Shown here: positions 34,101 through 42,292 of the stretch, piece after piece
Numbering within the stretch: the stretch's first letter is position 1
How the letters are laid out: each line of letters opens with the position of its first letter
NCBI GenBank assembly: GCA_004299705.1
Contig: SCQS01000012.1
Coordinates: 62,001-126,000, forward strand
Source: Rhodanobacteraceae bacterium
GTDB lineage: Bacteria > Pseudomonadota > Gammaproteobacteria > Xanthomonadales > Rhodanobacteraceae
DNA: 64,000 nt
Reading direction: 5' to 3'
The notes under the pieces: model-generated
Told to the model about the DNA's origin: nothing
Database searches by the model: none
What the model saw: the letters and a program-made list of their open reading frames with translations, nothing else
Made by a program: the position numbers and the translations under genes

Positions 34101-35560
34101 GTGCGCCCGTCGACCACTTCGGCAACGGATTTCCCGTCCGGAGAAATCGCCAGCGCCGTAATCTGCTGGCCTGCGACGATCGGAATGGCATCGATCAGCT
34201 GCGGCGCGTTCGCGAGCACGGTACCGATGCGCAACCGCGCCAGCGCCGCGTCGGCGCGGTCACCGTGCGCTTCCATCTCGCGCAGGTTCGCGAAAACGTT
34301 CGCGAGGGCGGGATAGGCGTCGCCATGTTGCATCTGGCGCTGCGCAACGTCGCTGCGCGATTTCCACAGCGTGTGCTGCGCGATGTTCGCATTGTTCTGC
34401 GCCAGCACCGCGTTGCGCCGGGCGTGCCGCCACTGCCAGCTCGTGGCGATGAGACCAACGATCAGCGCGGCCACCGCGCAAGCCAGCGTCGCGGCGAGTT
34501 TGGGTTCGCGCCGCGTCCAGCGTGCCATGCGCTGCACCGCATTCAACGGGCGCACCAGCACCGGGCGGCCCTCGACGAAACGTGCGAGGTCATCGGCCAG
34601 GGCGCGCGCGGTCGGATAACGCTCGCGTGGGCTGCGACTGAGGCAGCACATCACGATGGCCTGCAGGTCCAGCGGCAGCGACGGGCGGAAACGTCGCGGC
34701 GCGCGCACCTGCGCTTCCAGTACCAGCTTCACCGTGTCCTGCGCGGTTTCGGCCTGGAACGGCGGACGGCCCGTGAGCAACTGGTAGAGGATCGCGCCGA
34801 GTCCCCATATGTCGGTCGCCGCGGTGAGTTTGTGCGCGCGTACCTGCGCCTGCTCCGGCGCCATGAATGCAGGCGTGCCGGAAACTTCGTCGTTGTCCAC
34901 CGCCAGCGCGTTTTCCAGCCGCCGCGCCAGGCCGAAATCCGCGACGTACGGCTGCCCCGCTTCGTCGATCAGCACGTTCGCGGGTTTCAGGTCCAGGTGC
35001 AGCACACCGAGGCTGTGCGCATAACCGACCGCCTCGGCAACCGTGCGCATCAGTACAGCCGCTTCGCGCGGCGTGAATTTTTCGCCGCGCTTCAGGTGCG
35101 CTGACAGGCTTTCGCCGCGCACCAGCCGCATGCTGAAAAATTGCATGCCTTCGAAGCTGCCGACTTCGTAGACCGTGACGATGGCGGGATGCTGCATGCG
35201 CGCGGCATTCTGCGCTTCGCGTTCGAAGCGCGCGATGAATTCTTTTGACGCCCATGGCCCCGCGGATAGCAGCTTCACCGCGACTTCGCGATCCAGCGAA
35301 GCTTGCCGTGCGCGATACACCACGCCCATGCCGCCCTCGCCCAGCAGTTCCAGCAATTCGTAGTCGCCGAACTGACGCTGCGCCGGATCGTTCAAATCCA
35401 GTTCGAGCGATTCCGCCGGCAGCAGCGCGAGGTGACGCGCCTGCGCCAGATCAGCGGCTTGCGTGAAGCTACCGAAGGCAAGCTCCGCGAGGCCGTGCGC
35501 GTGTTCCAGCGGCGAGCCGCCAAGCAACGACTGGTCGCGCGCCGACGGGTTCGTCGCCAT
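31124..35560 (-). CDS. Transmembrane Ser/Thr kinase with beta-propeller region (STK2)
   Basis: A 1478-residue protein. Kinase domain at about 67-340: Gly loop LLGEGGMGVVYRA, Lys96, HLDLKPANVL (Asp190; non-RD type), DFG 208-210, SGTPAFMAPEQ. One membrane helix lies at about 354-375. A coiled segment follows, then WD40/propeller-like repeats from about 470 to 1200 (ITALAISPDGKSVAEVVDGRTIRLIDVASG, and LAIWDLATGSATWLHSRFSG further on). The final domain at about 1290-1478 looks beta-rich. The propeller side is predicted to be periplasmic (inference), making this the probable sensor of module 2. It begins 3 bp after sigma B2. Confidence 0.88.
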   Translation of the reverse strand: MATNPSARDQSLLGGSPLEHAHGLAELAFGSFTQAADLAQARHLALLPAESLELDLNDPAQRQFGDYELLELLGEGGMGVVYRARQASLDREVAVKLLSAGPWASKEFIARFEREAQNAARMQHPAIVTVYEVGSFEGMQFFSMRLVRGESLSAHLKRGEKFTPREAAVLMRTVAEAVGYAHSLGVLHLDLKPANVLIDEAGQPYVADFGLARRLENALAVDNDEVSGTPAFMAPEQAQVRAHKLTAATDIWGLGAILYQLLTGRPPFQAETAQDTVKLVLEAQVRAPRRFRPSLPLDLQAIVMCCLSRSPRERYPTARALADDLARFVEGRPVLVRPLNAVQRMARWTRREPKLAATLACAVAALIVGLIATSWQWRHARRNAVLAQNNANIAQHTLWKSRSDVAQRQMQHGDAYPALANVFANLREMEAHGDRADAALARLRIGTVLANAPQLIDAIPIVAGQQITALAISPDGKSVAEVVDGRTIRLIDVASGKQRWQTKVPPRSFGMTMFGLNQAALELHFSDDGRRLVGRAVPGGAASGENPALYPHDLDSVLIDAGTGTLVAPPKQFADFLAVDYAEDGRYALLFDKRGDVQRWRTLPWAADGDRVRIDGDLVARADGIQLAGEALLTDDGATMVLVDSAKLGFRSFDAARMRLRRSLHLTTQQDRATAWAVRHDGRQLAIGTTSGQLAIWDLATGSATWLHSRFSGWIGRLSFSADDSRLLAVSSEPSEMRVFDARTLELVATPIVLGNNLDPSTLTDAGFGPDAATVLTRHWATSAVVWQVPDAGSPLTAPVPVAPPMVAEYARFALASDARSHLMATADNNLLKLWRVRWTPFIGGVAAPMVSDSLHFDGRHLVSANGNRVNVFDVATGRTVGKAVVLPEPPTYAGLDGSGTRLIAIAGRELSCWNWRDGESCWPALTLPDSPLRLSLAAAAPMLAVSTGSNDKGVFFEHVHIIDLATGRQRGAPIGLQGPLGALRLSDDGRRLLAFGYRNSFVAIADSNVVHVIDTRQGRIVENLVHTDKTQARIADARFAGDGSIWSFSGRTGWGEGPDPRIWHWSANGGLIGKSVGLDDEIGLVPLPHGRGVFELALAKLFAGKVAAAKTLAAVPVEQNRVDVGAASPDGRLLALGVLDGVALFVIDRDQRLVPDFKLALPNHDAVQQLAFAPDGSRLIGRTVAGHWFEWRIGTDRRPVDDIARDLALRDFTGRSDAGQASVPPLSVAARRALRAADPGPAPAPRPATVAAGNHTVAAPAADPHYEPLDLGPIANVEPRARMNRAARVPQRPQAFPTLPRGLQRYAGVDFLLGRGVQLSGTPLNPLNTEFPAQSRSLRIAPQRITAIDALVFQFDFVAGEVGAVRLRYADGGERELAIVNDRDTRGLLDIRASGASPRRIGWLGIYATALRGWGMAEMGEMTITTSYAVRLENPEPDRPVVGISLEAPPAASPGLLFLALTLEPSRSGRAVAKTPP

Positions 35561-35563
35561 CGG

Positions 35564-36289
35564 TCAGTGCCCCCGATCAAGCGCGGCGAACAGCGCCTGC
35601 CGTTCGGCCGCCAATTCATCCGCCGACGCCACGGTGTCGGCAAGCTCGTCGCGCACCAGTTCGCGAAAGCGCTGGCGCAACCGTTTGAGTGCCATCACGA
35701 GGGTCAGGGGCCGCATCGACAACTTGCGCCCGAGTTCGTCGTACTGACCCGGCAACGGTTCGCGCGTGAGGAAAGGTTCCAGCGCCTCGCACATGTCGGC
35801 ATGGCCGGTCTGGTTGGCTTCCGCGCGCAGGCGCTTCAAGCCCCGCGACAACACCTCCAGCGCAAAACTGCGGCGGTAGGCCTGCTCGGGGGAGCCCTCC
35901 GACCCGATTTCATTGCGGCTGCGCGCTTCCAGTTCGACAATGGGCGGTGCTTCGGGCATGCCTTCGCCGCCGATCAGTTCACGCCACTCGCCTGCGAGAA
36001 ACACGTTGAGCCGCACCAGCAGCCATTCGCGGAAGCGCCCGGGTGGTGTGTTGCAGCTGTCGCGCAAATCGGAGGCGACCTGCTGCAGGAATACCTGCGT
36101 GATGTCCTGGGCGATTTCCTGCGGGTGGCCGCAACGGCGCAAGTAGGCATACACCGGATACCAGTAACGCACCGCCAGCTCGGTCAGCGCAGCGCGCGCG
36201 CCGTCGGTGTGCGCGCCCTGGAGATTGCGCACCATCGACCAGCGCGTGCGGGTGAAATCCGCAAGGGAGTTGTCTGCGACAGGGCTCAT
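35564..36289 (-). CDS. ECF-type sigma factor, B type (module 2)
   Basis: A 241-residue homologue of sigma B1. Seen: FTRTRWSMVRNLQG, ELAVRYWYPVYAYLRRCGHPQ, region 2.2 with EIAQDITQVFLQQVASD, then GRFREWLLVRLNVFLAGEWREL and region 4 LSMRPLTLVMALKRLRQRFRELVRDELADTV. As in module 1, AQD replaces the AED of the A type. Followed after 3 bp by the STK2 gene and preceded by sigma A2 (68-bp gap). Possibly a partner or antagonist of the A-type factor (inference). Confidence 0.82.
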   Translation of the reverse strand: MSPVADNSLADFTRTRWSMVRNLQGAHTDGARAALTELAVRYWYPVYAYLRRCGHPQEIAQDITQVFLQQVASDLRDSCNTPPGRFREWLLVRLNVFLAGEWRELIGGEGMPEAPPIVELEARSRNEIGSEGSPEQAYRRSFALEVLSRGLKRLRAEANQTGHADMCEALEPFLTREPLPGQYDELGRKLSMRPLTLVMALKRLRQRFRELVRDELADTVASADELAAERQALFAALDRGH

Positions 36290-36357
36290 GGTCCTGGAAT
36301 CACCTCTTGGATCGACCCGGCATTCGGGGAAAACCGTCGACGATTACACAGCGACCG

Positions 36358-37053
36358 TCACGAAAGCTCGTGCATCGAGCCGCGCAACGTCCGCAATTCC
36401 TCCTCCAGCTCCGTCCGGTTGGAAGTGGTCTCCATCAGTTCCTCGCGCACCAGCTCGCGCAAGCGCTGGCGCATCCGGTGCACCGCGACCGCGAGGGTGT
36501 TGCGGCGCAAATGCAGGTCTTCGGCTGCGCGCGCGTACTCGGCTTCATCGGGCCGCTCGATCAGGAATTCGGCCAGGCGCCGGAACAGTTCAAGTTTTCC
36601 GGCCTGCTCGGCTTCGGTACGCAGGCGGCCCAGCGCAGCCTTCAGCACGGCGTGCGCCCATTCGCGCTCGAACACCGCGTCCGGGGTTTCGCCCGTCGCG
36701 TCCGCGCAGCCGTCGTCGTCCAGCAGCTCGAAGCGGACCCCGCCGCCACGTTTCAGGGCCGCAGCTTCGGCATCGGCATCGATCAGGAAACGTTTCAGTG
36801 CAGTCAGCAGGAATGAACGGAAGCGGCCACGCCCGGGGTCGGCGGATGCGTGCCAGCCGCGTTCCAGGAAGCGGGTGAAAAAAGCCTGGGTCAGGTCTTC
36901 CGCGGCATCGGCGGTGTAACCACGAAACCGCACGAACGCCAGCACCGGCGGACGGTAGGTGCGGCACAACTGTTCGAGGGCCGCGCGCGCGTCGCCGGCC
37001 TCGCCGCGGGCACGCAACACCACGCTCCAACGCGTAGTCTCGAATCGCCCCAT
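36358..37053 (-). CDS. ECF-type sigma factor, A type (module 2)
   Basis: A 231-residue sigma factor strongly similar to sigma A1: MGRFETTRWSVVLRARG, LEQLCRTYRPPVLAFVRF, AAEDLTQAFFTRFLERGW, GRFRSFLLTALKRFLID, LKRGGG, and helix-turn-helix LHLRRNTLAVAVHRMRQRLRELVREE. The shared motif ends 53 bp upstream. First gene of the module 2 operon (sigma A2, sigma B2, STK2, TonB-dependent receptor, SP2). Confidence 0.88.
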   Translation of the reverse strand: MGRFETTRWSVVLRARGEAGDARAALEQLCRTYRPPVLAFVRFRGYTADAAEDLTQAFFTRFLERGWHASADPGRGRFRSFLLTALKRFLIDADAEAAALKRGGGVRFELLDDDGCADATGETPDAVFEREWAHAVLKAALGRLRTEAEQAGKLELFRRLAEFLIERPDEAEYARAAEDLHLRRNTLAVAVHRMRQRLRELVREELMETTSNRTELEEELRTLRGSMHELS

Positions 37054-37106
37054 CTGCCGCGCCTCAGGAAGCCGGCAGGCGCGCTGCGCGCGCCAGTTGC
37101 GGCGGC

Positions 37107-37138
37107 ATTATGCATGAAACGACCCCGTTGCGGCGCAT
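37107..37138 (-). promoter_or_regulatory. Shared promoter-like motif upstream of sigma A2
   Basis: Minus-strand ATGCG, 20 bases, GCATAAT, ending 53 bp before the start of sigma A2. The position relative to the start is nearly the same as for sigma A1 (52 bp). Possible target of one of the encoded sigma factors or of a common regulator. Confidence 0.55.
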
Positions 37139-37219
37139 GTCCGGTGCCCCCCGAAAGAATCCATCGTCCCGCCCGTCCGTGCCGCACCTGGCGGGACGGA
37201 CCGGCTCCGTAAACACCCG

Positions 37220-37867
37220 TCAACTCACCCGGAACATCTCGGCGGGACCACCCCGCGCATGGTCCGCGTCGCCACGACGGATCATTCGTTCCAGGCGCAG
37301 TTCTTCGCTGCGATCGAGCGCCCAGCGTTCGCGATCGAGATCCACCGCCGCGACGGGAATACCGAGACGCTGTGCCTCAGCCGCACGGTAGCGGCAGAAG
37401 TCGGCGTACTCGTCCAGCTCGGCACGCAGTCCTTCCATCGCCATGTCGACCAGCAAGGCACGATCCAGTCCGCCGACCGCCGGCACATCCCACGGCATCA
37501 GTGCCACCGGCCCGTCGAGGTAGCCGATCAGATCCTGCATGCGCCCCACCACGGCGGGATCAATGGCCCAACCGGCATCCATCAGGATCGCGCGGACCTC
37601 GCCGGCGCGGTGCATGCGGATCTGGATGAAACGCGACTCGTTGCCCTCGCCGACCGCACGCGCAAGTCGCCGCGCCGCCGCGGCGAGCTGCTCCGCGCCC
37701 AGCGCCGGCGTGCCGGGCGCGATGCGTTGCGCGCACTGGTTGAACACGCGCAGGTCCTCCTCGTTGAATTGCAGCACCACTTCATGCTGCGTGTAGATGC
37801 CCGAGCGCTCGGGGTCGAGGTCGAGACGCACACAGGTCCGGTTGAATTCATCGTTGACGGTGGGCAT
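37220..37867 (-). CDS. Unrecognised protein between PP2C and sigma A2 genes
   Basis: A 215-residue soluble protein, acidic and helix-rich, with no membrane segment or signal peptide. I do not recognise it. Distinct stretches include GIYTQHEVVLQFNEEDLRVFN, QIRMHRAGEVRAILMDAGWAIDPAVVGRMQDLIGYLDGP and LDEYADFCRYRAAEAQRLGI. The start ATG at 37867 follows GGAGCCATC. It lies 82 bp after the PP2C gene on the same strand and 166 bp before sigma A2, so it may belong to the signalling locus (inference). Confidence 0.6.
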   Translation of the reverse strand: MPTVNDEFNRTCVRLDLDPERSGIYTQHEVVLQFNEEDLRVFNQCAQRIAPGTPALGAEQLAAAARRLARAVGEGNESRFIQIRMHRAGEVRAILMDAGWAIDPAVVGRMQDLIGYLDGPVALMPWDVPAVGGLDRALLVDMAMEGLRAELDEYADFCRYRAAEAQRLGIPVAAVDLDRERWALDRSEELRLERMIRRGDADHARGGPAEMFRVS

Positions 37868-37949
37868 GGCGATGGCTCCAGGTTGGGGGACGCGCGGCGC
37901 ATGCCGCGTCATCCCTCCAATTCGGAAAACGGCATCAACGATTACTGAC

Positions 37950-38744
37950 TCACCATGCGAAGGGTGAAGCGCTGCCGCCCGCCAGCGATCGACGCAGGGG
38001 TCGTTTCAGCGCGTGCATCAGGCGATTGCCGCCTGCCCTCGCGACGACCATGGTGTAGTTGTCCCGCGGGCCGCGCGCTTCGATGAGCCGAAGGCAGGCG
38101 GTGGAAAACTGCCCGGGCTTGCGCGAGTCCCGCGCGACATCAACCAAATCGCCGGGTTCGAGCATGCCGTAGGCGCCATCGGTCGCCAGCACCAGCCAGT
38201 CGCCCGCGTTCACCCCGCGACTGATTTCCTGCACCACCGGCTCGCCGGGAATGCCGATCGCGCTTTCCAGGATATATTTGCGCGGATAGCTCGAAAGGCC
38301 GACCACCGTGAGCCGGCCCTCGTTGAACAGGCGCTGCGCTTCGGAATGGTCTTCGGTCAACTGTTCCAGGCCGTCGCGCCCCACCACGTAGAGGCGCGAA
38401 TCCCCGCAATGCGCCGCCACCAGTTCGTTGCCACGCAGACCCATCACGGTCAGCGTCGTCGCCATCGAGCGGTCTTCCACGTTCTGCTGCTGCAACGCCT
38501 GCAGGCCTCGATGGCTTTCCCGCACCACCTCGACGAGTTCCGCCGCGCTGACGCCCGGGCGCACGGCGTGCGTCTTCACGTAATCCACGACGTAACTGGA
38601 TGCGTGCGCGCCCCCACCCATCCCGCCGAGTCCGTCCGCCACCGCGGCGAAGAACGTGCCGCCCGCCCACCAGAACGCGTAGCTGTCCTCGTTCGCCTGG
38701 CGCGCGCCGATTTTCGAGAATGCTGCTGCGTCGCCGATCACCAT
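37950..38744 (-). CDS. PP2C-type protein phosphatase
   Basis: A 264-residue Ser/Thr phosphatase of the bacterial PPM/Stp class. Metal-binding motifs are RQANEDSYAF, VADGLGGMGGGAHAS, VAAHCGDSRLYVV, LVLATDGAYGML and GPRDNYTMVVAR. The start ATG at 38744 is preceded by GGGAGGGTG. Known role of the class: removes phosphate placed by Hanks-type kinases. Two such kinases are encoded just downstream, so it is the natural antagonist of STK1 and STK2 (inference). Divergent from parC. The 254-bp spacer shows no other gene. Confidence 0.9.
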   Translation of the reverse strand: MVIGDAAAFSKIGARQANEDSYAFWWAGGTFFAAVADGLGGMGGGAHASSYVVDYVKTHAVRPGVSAAELVEVVRESHRGLQALQQQNVEDRSMATTLTVMGLRGNELVAAHCGDSRLYVVGRDGLEQLTEDHSEAQRLFNEGRLTVVGLSSYPRKYILESAIGIPGEPVVQEISRGVNAGDWLVLATDGAYGMLEPGDLVDVARDSRKPGQFSTACLRLIEARGPRDNYTMVVARAGGNRLMHALKRPLRRSLAGGSASPFAW

Positions 38745-38998
38745 CACCCTCCCGGCCCCTTGGCCACCGACGCGGCCGACGCCATCCATGCCCCGCCTGG
38801 ATGCGGACATCCTCCGGAATCATTCGGCCGATCACGGCGTCGATTACGGGCCACAACAAGTCGCGCGTCGGCCATGGAGGTCATGGAGCACCGTTCGGCA
38901 GGCGATCGTAGCCGAACGCGTGCATTGGGGCGCGCATCCCGCGACAATTGACCAGATGACTCATCGACCCCCGGCCCATGCCGGGGCGACGGACGGAC

Positions 38999-41242
38999 AT
39001 GACTGCATTGCAAACCAACTTCGAACAGATCCCGCTGCGCGAATACGCCGAGCGCGCCTATCTCGACTACTCGATGTACGTGGTGCTGGATCGCGCCCTG
39101 CCCTTCATCGGCGACGGCCTGAAACCCGTGCAGCGGCGCATCGTGTATGCGATGAGCGAGCTCGGACTTGCCGCGACGGCCAAGCCCAAGAAATCTGCAC
39201 GCACCGTCGGCGACGTGATCGGCAAGTTCCATCCGCACGGCGACAGCTCGGTGTACGAGGCGATGGTGTTGATGGCGCAGCCCTTCAGCTATCGCTACCC
39301 GCTGATCGACGGCCAGGGCAATTTCGGCTCGTCGGACGACCCCAAGTCGTTCGCGGCGATGCGCTACACCGAATCGCGCCTGACCCCGATCGCCGAATTG
39401 CTGCTCGGCGAACTCGGGATGGGCACGGTCGATTGGGCGCCCAACTTCGACGGTACGCTCAAGGAACCGTCGTGGTTGCCGGCGCGGATGCCGCACGTGC
39501 TGCTGAACGGTTCCACCGGCATCGCGGTCGGCATGGCCACCGACATCCCGCCGCACAACCTGCGCGAAGTCGCCTCGGCGTGCATCCATCTGCTGGATGA
39601 GCCTTCCGCCAGCGTCGCCGACCTGTGCGAGCACATCAAGGGGCCGGACTTTCCTACCGCGGCCGAAATCATCACGCCGCGCAGCGAGCTCGCTGCCCTG
39701 TATGCGACCGGCAACGGCTCGGTGCGCTGTCGCGCGGTGTACGTCGAGGAGCGCGGCAACATCGTGCTGACCGCGTTGCCGCACCAGGTCTCGCCGGCCA
39801 AGGTGATCGAGCAGATCGCGACGCAGATGCGCGCCAAGAAACTGCCGATGCTGGAAGACCTGCGCGATGAGTCCGACCACGAGAACCCGGTGCGGCTGGT
39901 GCTGATCCCGCGTTCCAACCGCGTGGATACCGGCGCGATGATGCAGCACCTGTTCGCGACCACCGACCTCGAAAAGAGCTTCCGCGTCAACCTCAACATG
40001 ATCGGGCTGGATGGCCGCCCGCAGGTCAAGACGCTCAAGCAGATCCTGGAGGAATGGCTGCGCTTCCGCGCCGACACCGTGACGCGGCGCCTGCAGCATC
40101 GCCTCGAAAAAGTCGAACGTCGCCTGCACCTGCTGGAAGGCCTGCGCATCGCCTTCCTCAACCTCGACGAGGTGATCCGCATCGTCCGCCACGAGGACGA
40201 ACCCAAGCCGGCGCTGATCAACCGCTTCAAGTTGAGCGAGGAACAGGCCGACTACATCCTCGAAACCAAGCTGCGCCAGCTCGCGCGTTTGGAAGAAATG
40301 AAGCTCAACGCCGAGCGCGATGCGCTGGAAGAGGAACGGGCGAAGATCGAAGTCACCCTCGGCTCCAAGGCGCGCCTGAAGACGCTCATCAAGCAGGAAC
40401 TGAAAGCCGACGCCGAGAAGTACGGCGACGCCCGCCGTTCGCCGCTGGTCGAACGTAGCGCGGCGCAGGCGCTGGACGAAAGCGAACTGGTGGTGTCCGA
40501 ACCCGTCACGGTGGTGCTGAGCGAAAAAGGCTGGGCACGCGCCGCCAAGGGCCACGAGGTGGCAGCCGCGGAGCTGGCTTATCGCGAGGGCGACCAGTAT
40601 CTCGCCAGCGTGCGCGGCAAGAGCTCGCAGCAGGCGGTGTTCATCGATTCCAGCGGCCGCAGCTACTCCACACCCGCGCACACCCTGCCCTCGGCGCGCG
40701 GCAACGGCGAGCCGCTGACCGGCCGCTTCACGCCGCCGGCCGGCGCGCGTTTCGACGCGGTCGCGATCGGTGACAACGCGACCAAACTGGTGCTCGCCAG
40801 CGACGCCGGCTACGGTTTTCTCACGCGCTTCGAAGGCCTGCTCGCCAACAAGAAGGCCGGCAAGCAGGTGATCAACATCGACGACGGTACGCGGGTACTG
40901 GCACCGGCCTATGTCAACGATCCATCGCGCGACCGCATCGTTGCCGTGACCACGGAAGGGCACCTGCTGATGTTCTCGGTCGCCGACCTGCCGGAACTCG
41001 ACCGCGGCCGCGGCAACAAGCTGATCGAAATCCCCAAGGCCAAATTGCAGTCGGGCGAAGAACGCGTGGCCGGCGTGGCGGTGGTCGCGGAGGGCTCCGG
41101 CGAAGTGACGCTGTACGCGGGTCAGCGCAAGCTGATCCTGAAGTGGGCCGATCTGGTCGAATACGGCGGCAGCCGCGCGCAACGGGGCGGTTTGCTGCCG
41201 CGCGGGCTGCGCAAGGTCGATCGCATCGAAACCAGCGGCTGA
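38999..41242 (+). CDS. parC: DNA topoisomerase IV subunit A
   Basis: A 747-residue subunit that cleaves and rejoins DNA to decatenate chromosomes with ParE. Seen: [40 protein letters not shown] at the N-terminus, [19 protein letters not shown], and catalytic Tyr in [15 protein letters not shown]. The coiled tower region has [23 protein letters not shown]-terminal domain contains degenerate propeller blades, shorter than in GyrA, which fits ParC. The ATG at 38999 gives the usual opening. Alternative upstream Met at 38978 is less likely. Confidence 0.95.
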   Translation: MTALQTNFEQIPLREYAERAYLDYSMYVVLDRALPFIGDGLKPVQRRIVYAMSELGLAATAKPKKSARTVGDVIGKFHPHGDSSVYEAMVLMAQPFSYRYPLIDGQGNFGSSDDPKSFAAMRYTESRLTPIAELLLGELGMGTVDWAPNFDGTLKEPSWLPARMPHVLLNGSTGIAVGMATDIPPHNLREVASACIHLLDEPSASVADLCEHIKGPDFPTAAEIITPRSELAALYATGNGSVRCRAVYVEERGNIVLTALPHQVSPAKVIEQIATQMRAKKLPMLEDLRDESDHENPVRLVLIPRSNRVDTGAMMQHLFATTDLEKSFRVNLNMIGLDGRPQVKTLKQILEEWLRFRADTVTRRLQHRLEKVERRLHLLEGLRIAFLNLDEVIRIVRHEDEPKPALINRFKLSEEQADYILETKLRQLARLEEMKLNAERDALEEERAKIEVTLGSKARLKTLIKQELKADAEKYGDARRSPLVERSAAQALDESELVVSEPVTVVLSEKGWARAAKGHEVAAAELAYREGDQYLASVRGKSSQQAVFIDSSGRSYSTPAHTLPSARGNGEPLTGRFTPPAGARFDAVAIGDNATKLVLASDAGYGFLTRFEGLLANKKAGKQVINIDDGTRVLAPAYVNDPSRDRIVAVTTEGHLLMFSVADLPELDRGRGNKLIEIPKAKLQSGEERVAGVAVVAEGSGEVTLYAGQRKLILKWADLVEYGGSRAQRGGLLPRGLRKVDRIETSG

Positions 41243-41276
41243 TATCGCGCATGGCCGCGTCATGCACGGGAAAACC

Positions 41277-41350
41277 TTGGACACGGATTAACGCGGATGA
41301 ACGCAGATCGGAGGCAAAATCCTCGGTTATCCGCTTTGATCCGCGTCCAA
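41277..41350. repeat. Inverted repeat of the ACACGGAT family
   Basis: Arms TTGGACACGGATTAACGCGG and, in inverted sense, TTGGACGCGGATCAAAGCGG, around a short centre (GGAGGCAAAATCCTC). Related to the element at 53501-53580. Confidence 0.8.
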
Positions 41351-41457
41351 CGCGCTTTCACGGACGGCTTCGGGAACTCGCGGGGCGCGGGATACTCCAA
41401 TCGTGTGCACGCGCTTCGGGCTCGTGCGTTGAACAGGGTGCCATCCGGAGCTTCGCC

Positions 41458-41916
41458 ATGAATACGATCCGCAACGCCATCCTGCTGGCTGCCTGCATCT
41501 TGCCTGCGGCGGCATGGGCTCAAACCACCAGCCCGCCACTGAACCTGCAACTGCCGCCCAGCGACATGCCGGCAACCGCAAGCACCACGGCCAGTCATCC
41601 TGCTTCCCGCCCGGCCAGGGACAAATACGGCAATCCGGTCAGCCCACCGGGCGTGTATTACGGCGACCACAGCAGCGGCATGGCCCCCACCGGCGAACGC
41701 GTCGCGGCACAGCACTGTGACGATTCCACCTACAACAAGCCGCAGATGCACGGCAGCGCCAGCATGGGCGTGATGGGCGGCAACCACGTGAGCGGCAATT
41801 ACGAAGCCGCCACGATCAACATGACCAAGAACCTCGGCGATTGCGAAAACCCGTCGGGCGGAATCGGGCTGTCGATCCATGTCAGCCAGAGCCGTTTCAA
41901 CGGGCGCCACTGGTAA
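41458..41916 (+). CDS. Small exported protein of unknown function
   Basis: A 152-residue protein with signal peptide RNAILLAACILPAAAWAQ, then a Pro/Thr/Ser-rich segment, then DKYGNPVSPPGVYYGDHSSG, HCDDSTYNKPQMHGSASMGVMGGNHVSGNY and ENPSGGIGLSIHVSQSRF. Two Cys could pair after export. No family is recognised. Monocistronic, with the repeat at 41277-41350 upstream. Confidence 0.6.
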   Translation: MNTIRNAILLAACILPAAAWAQTTSPPLNLQLPPSDMPATASTTASHPASRPARDKYGNPVSPPGVYYGDHSSGMAPTGERVAAQHCDDSTYNKPQMHGSASMGVMGGNHVSGNYEAATINMTKNLGDCENPSGGIGLSIHVSQSRFNGRHW

Positions 41917-42007
41917 TTTTTGACGCCTCCCGGCAGGACAACCCCTGCATCGCCGCGCTAAGCTTCGTTACCGTGCCGCTACGATCAGCACGGGGAACAC
42001 ACGCGAC

Positions 42008-42292
42008 ATGCATGGCGAATACAAGATGCCCGGCGGCAAGCTGGTGGTGGCCGACCTCGAAGTACGCAACGGCAAACTGACCGGAGTGCGGGTCAGCGGC
42101 GATTTTTTCCTTGAGCCGGATTCGGCTTTGACGCTGATCGACGTGGCGCTGGAAGGCCTTCCTGCGGCGGCGGATGACAAACAGCACGCCGCCGTCATCA
42201 GGGCCGCGCTGGGGTCGAACGTCCGGATGTACGGGGTTTCACCCGAGGCCATCGCGGTCGCGGTGCAACGCGCACTGGAGCCGCCCGCGTGA
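42008..42292 (+). CDS. LplB-like C-terminal domain protein of a two-part lipoate ligase
   Basis: A 94-residue protein: EYKMPGGKLVVADLEVRNGKLTGVRVSGDFFLEPDSAL, then IDVALEGLP and an all-alpha end. This matches the accessory C-terminal domain of lipoate-protein ligase, which in some archaea (Thermoplasma LplB) is a separate small protein needed to form lipoyl-AMP. Its stop overlaps the start of the ligase gene (GTGA), so the two are made together. Two-gene lipoate ligases are uncommon in proteobacteria. Confidence 0.75.
   Translation: MHGEYKMPGGKLVVADLEVRNGKLTGVRVSGDFFLEPDSALTLIDVALEGLPAAADDKQHAAVIRAALGSNVRMYGVSPEAIAVAVQRALEPPA

Noticed and set aside
31556-35104. Very long plus-strand open frame (over 1100 codons) opposite the STK2 gene
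   Set aside because: Arg/His/Gln-rich, no domain. It is the GC-rich shadow of a well-supported minus-strand gene. The same applies to 28668-31277, 38744-41284 (minus), 47878-50406 (minus) and 55652-58843 (plus).
37868-37949. Possible fourth copy of the shared motif upstream of the unrecognised 215-residue gene
   Set aside because: ATGCGCCGC is present, but no GCATAAT follows at the right distance.
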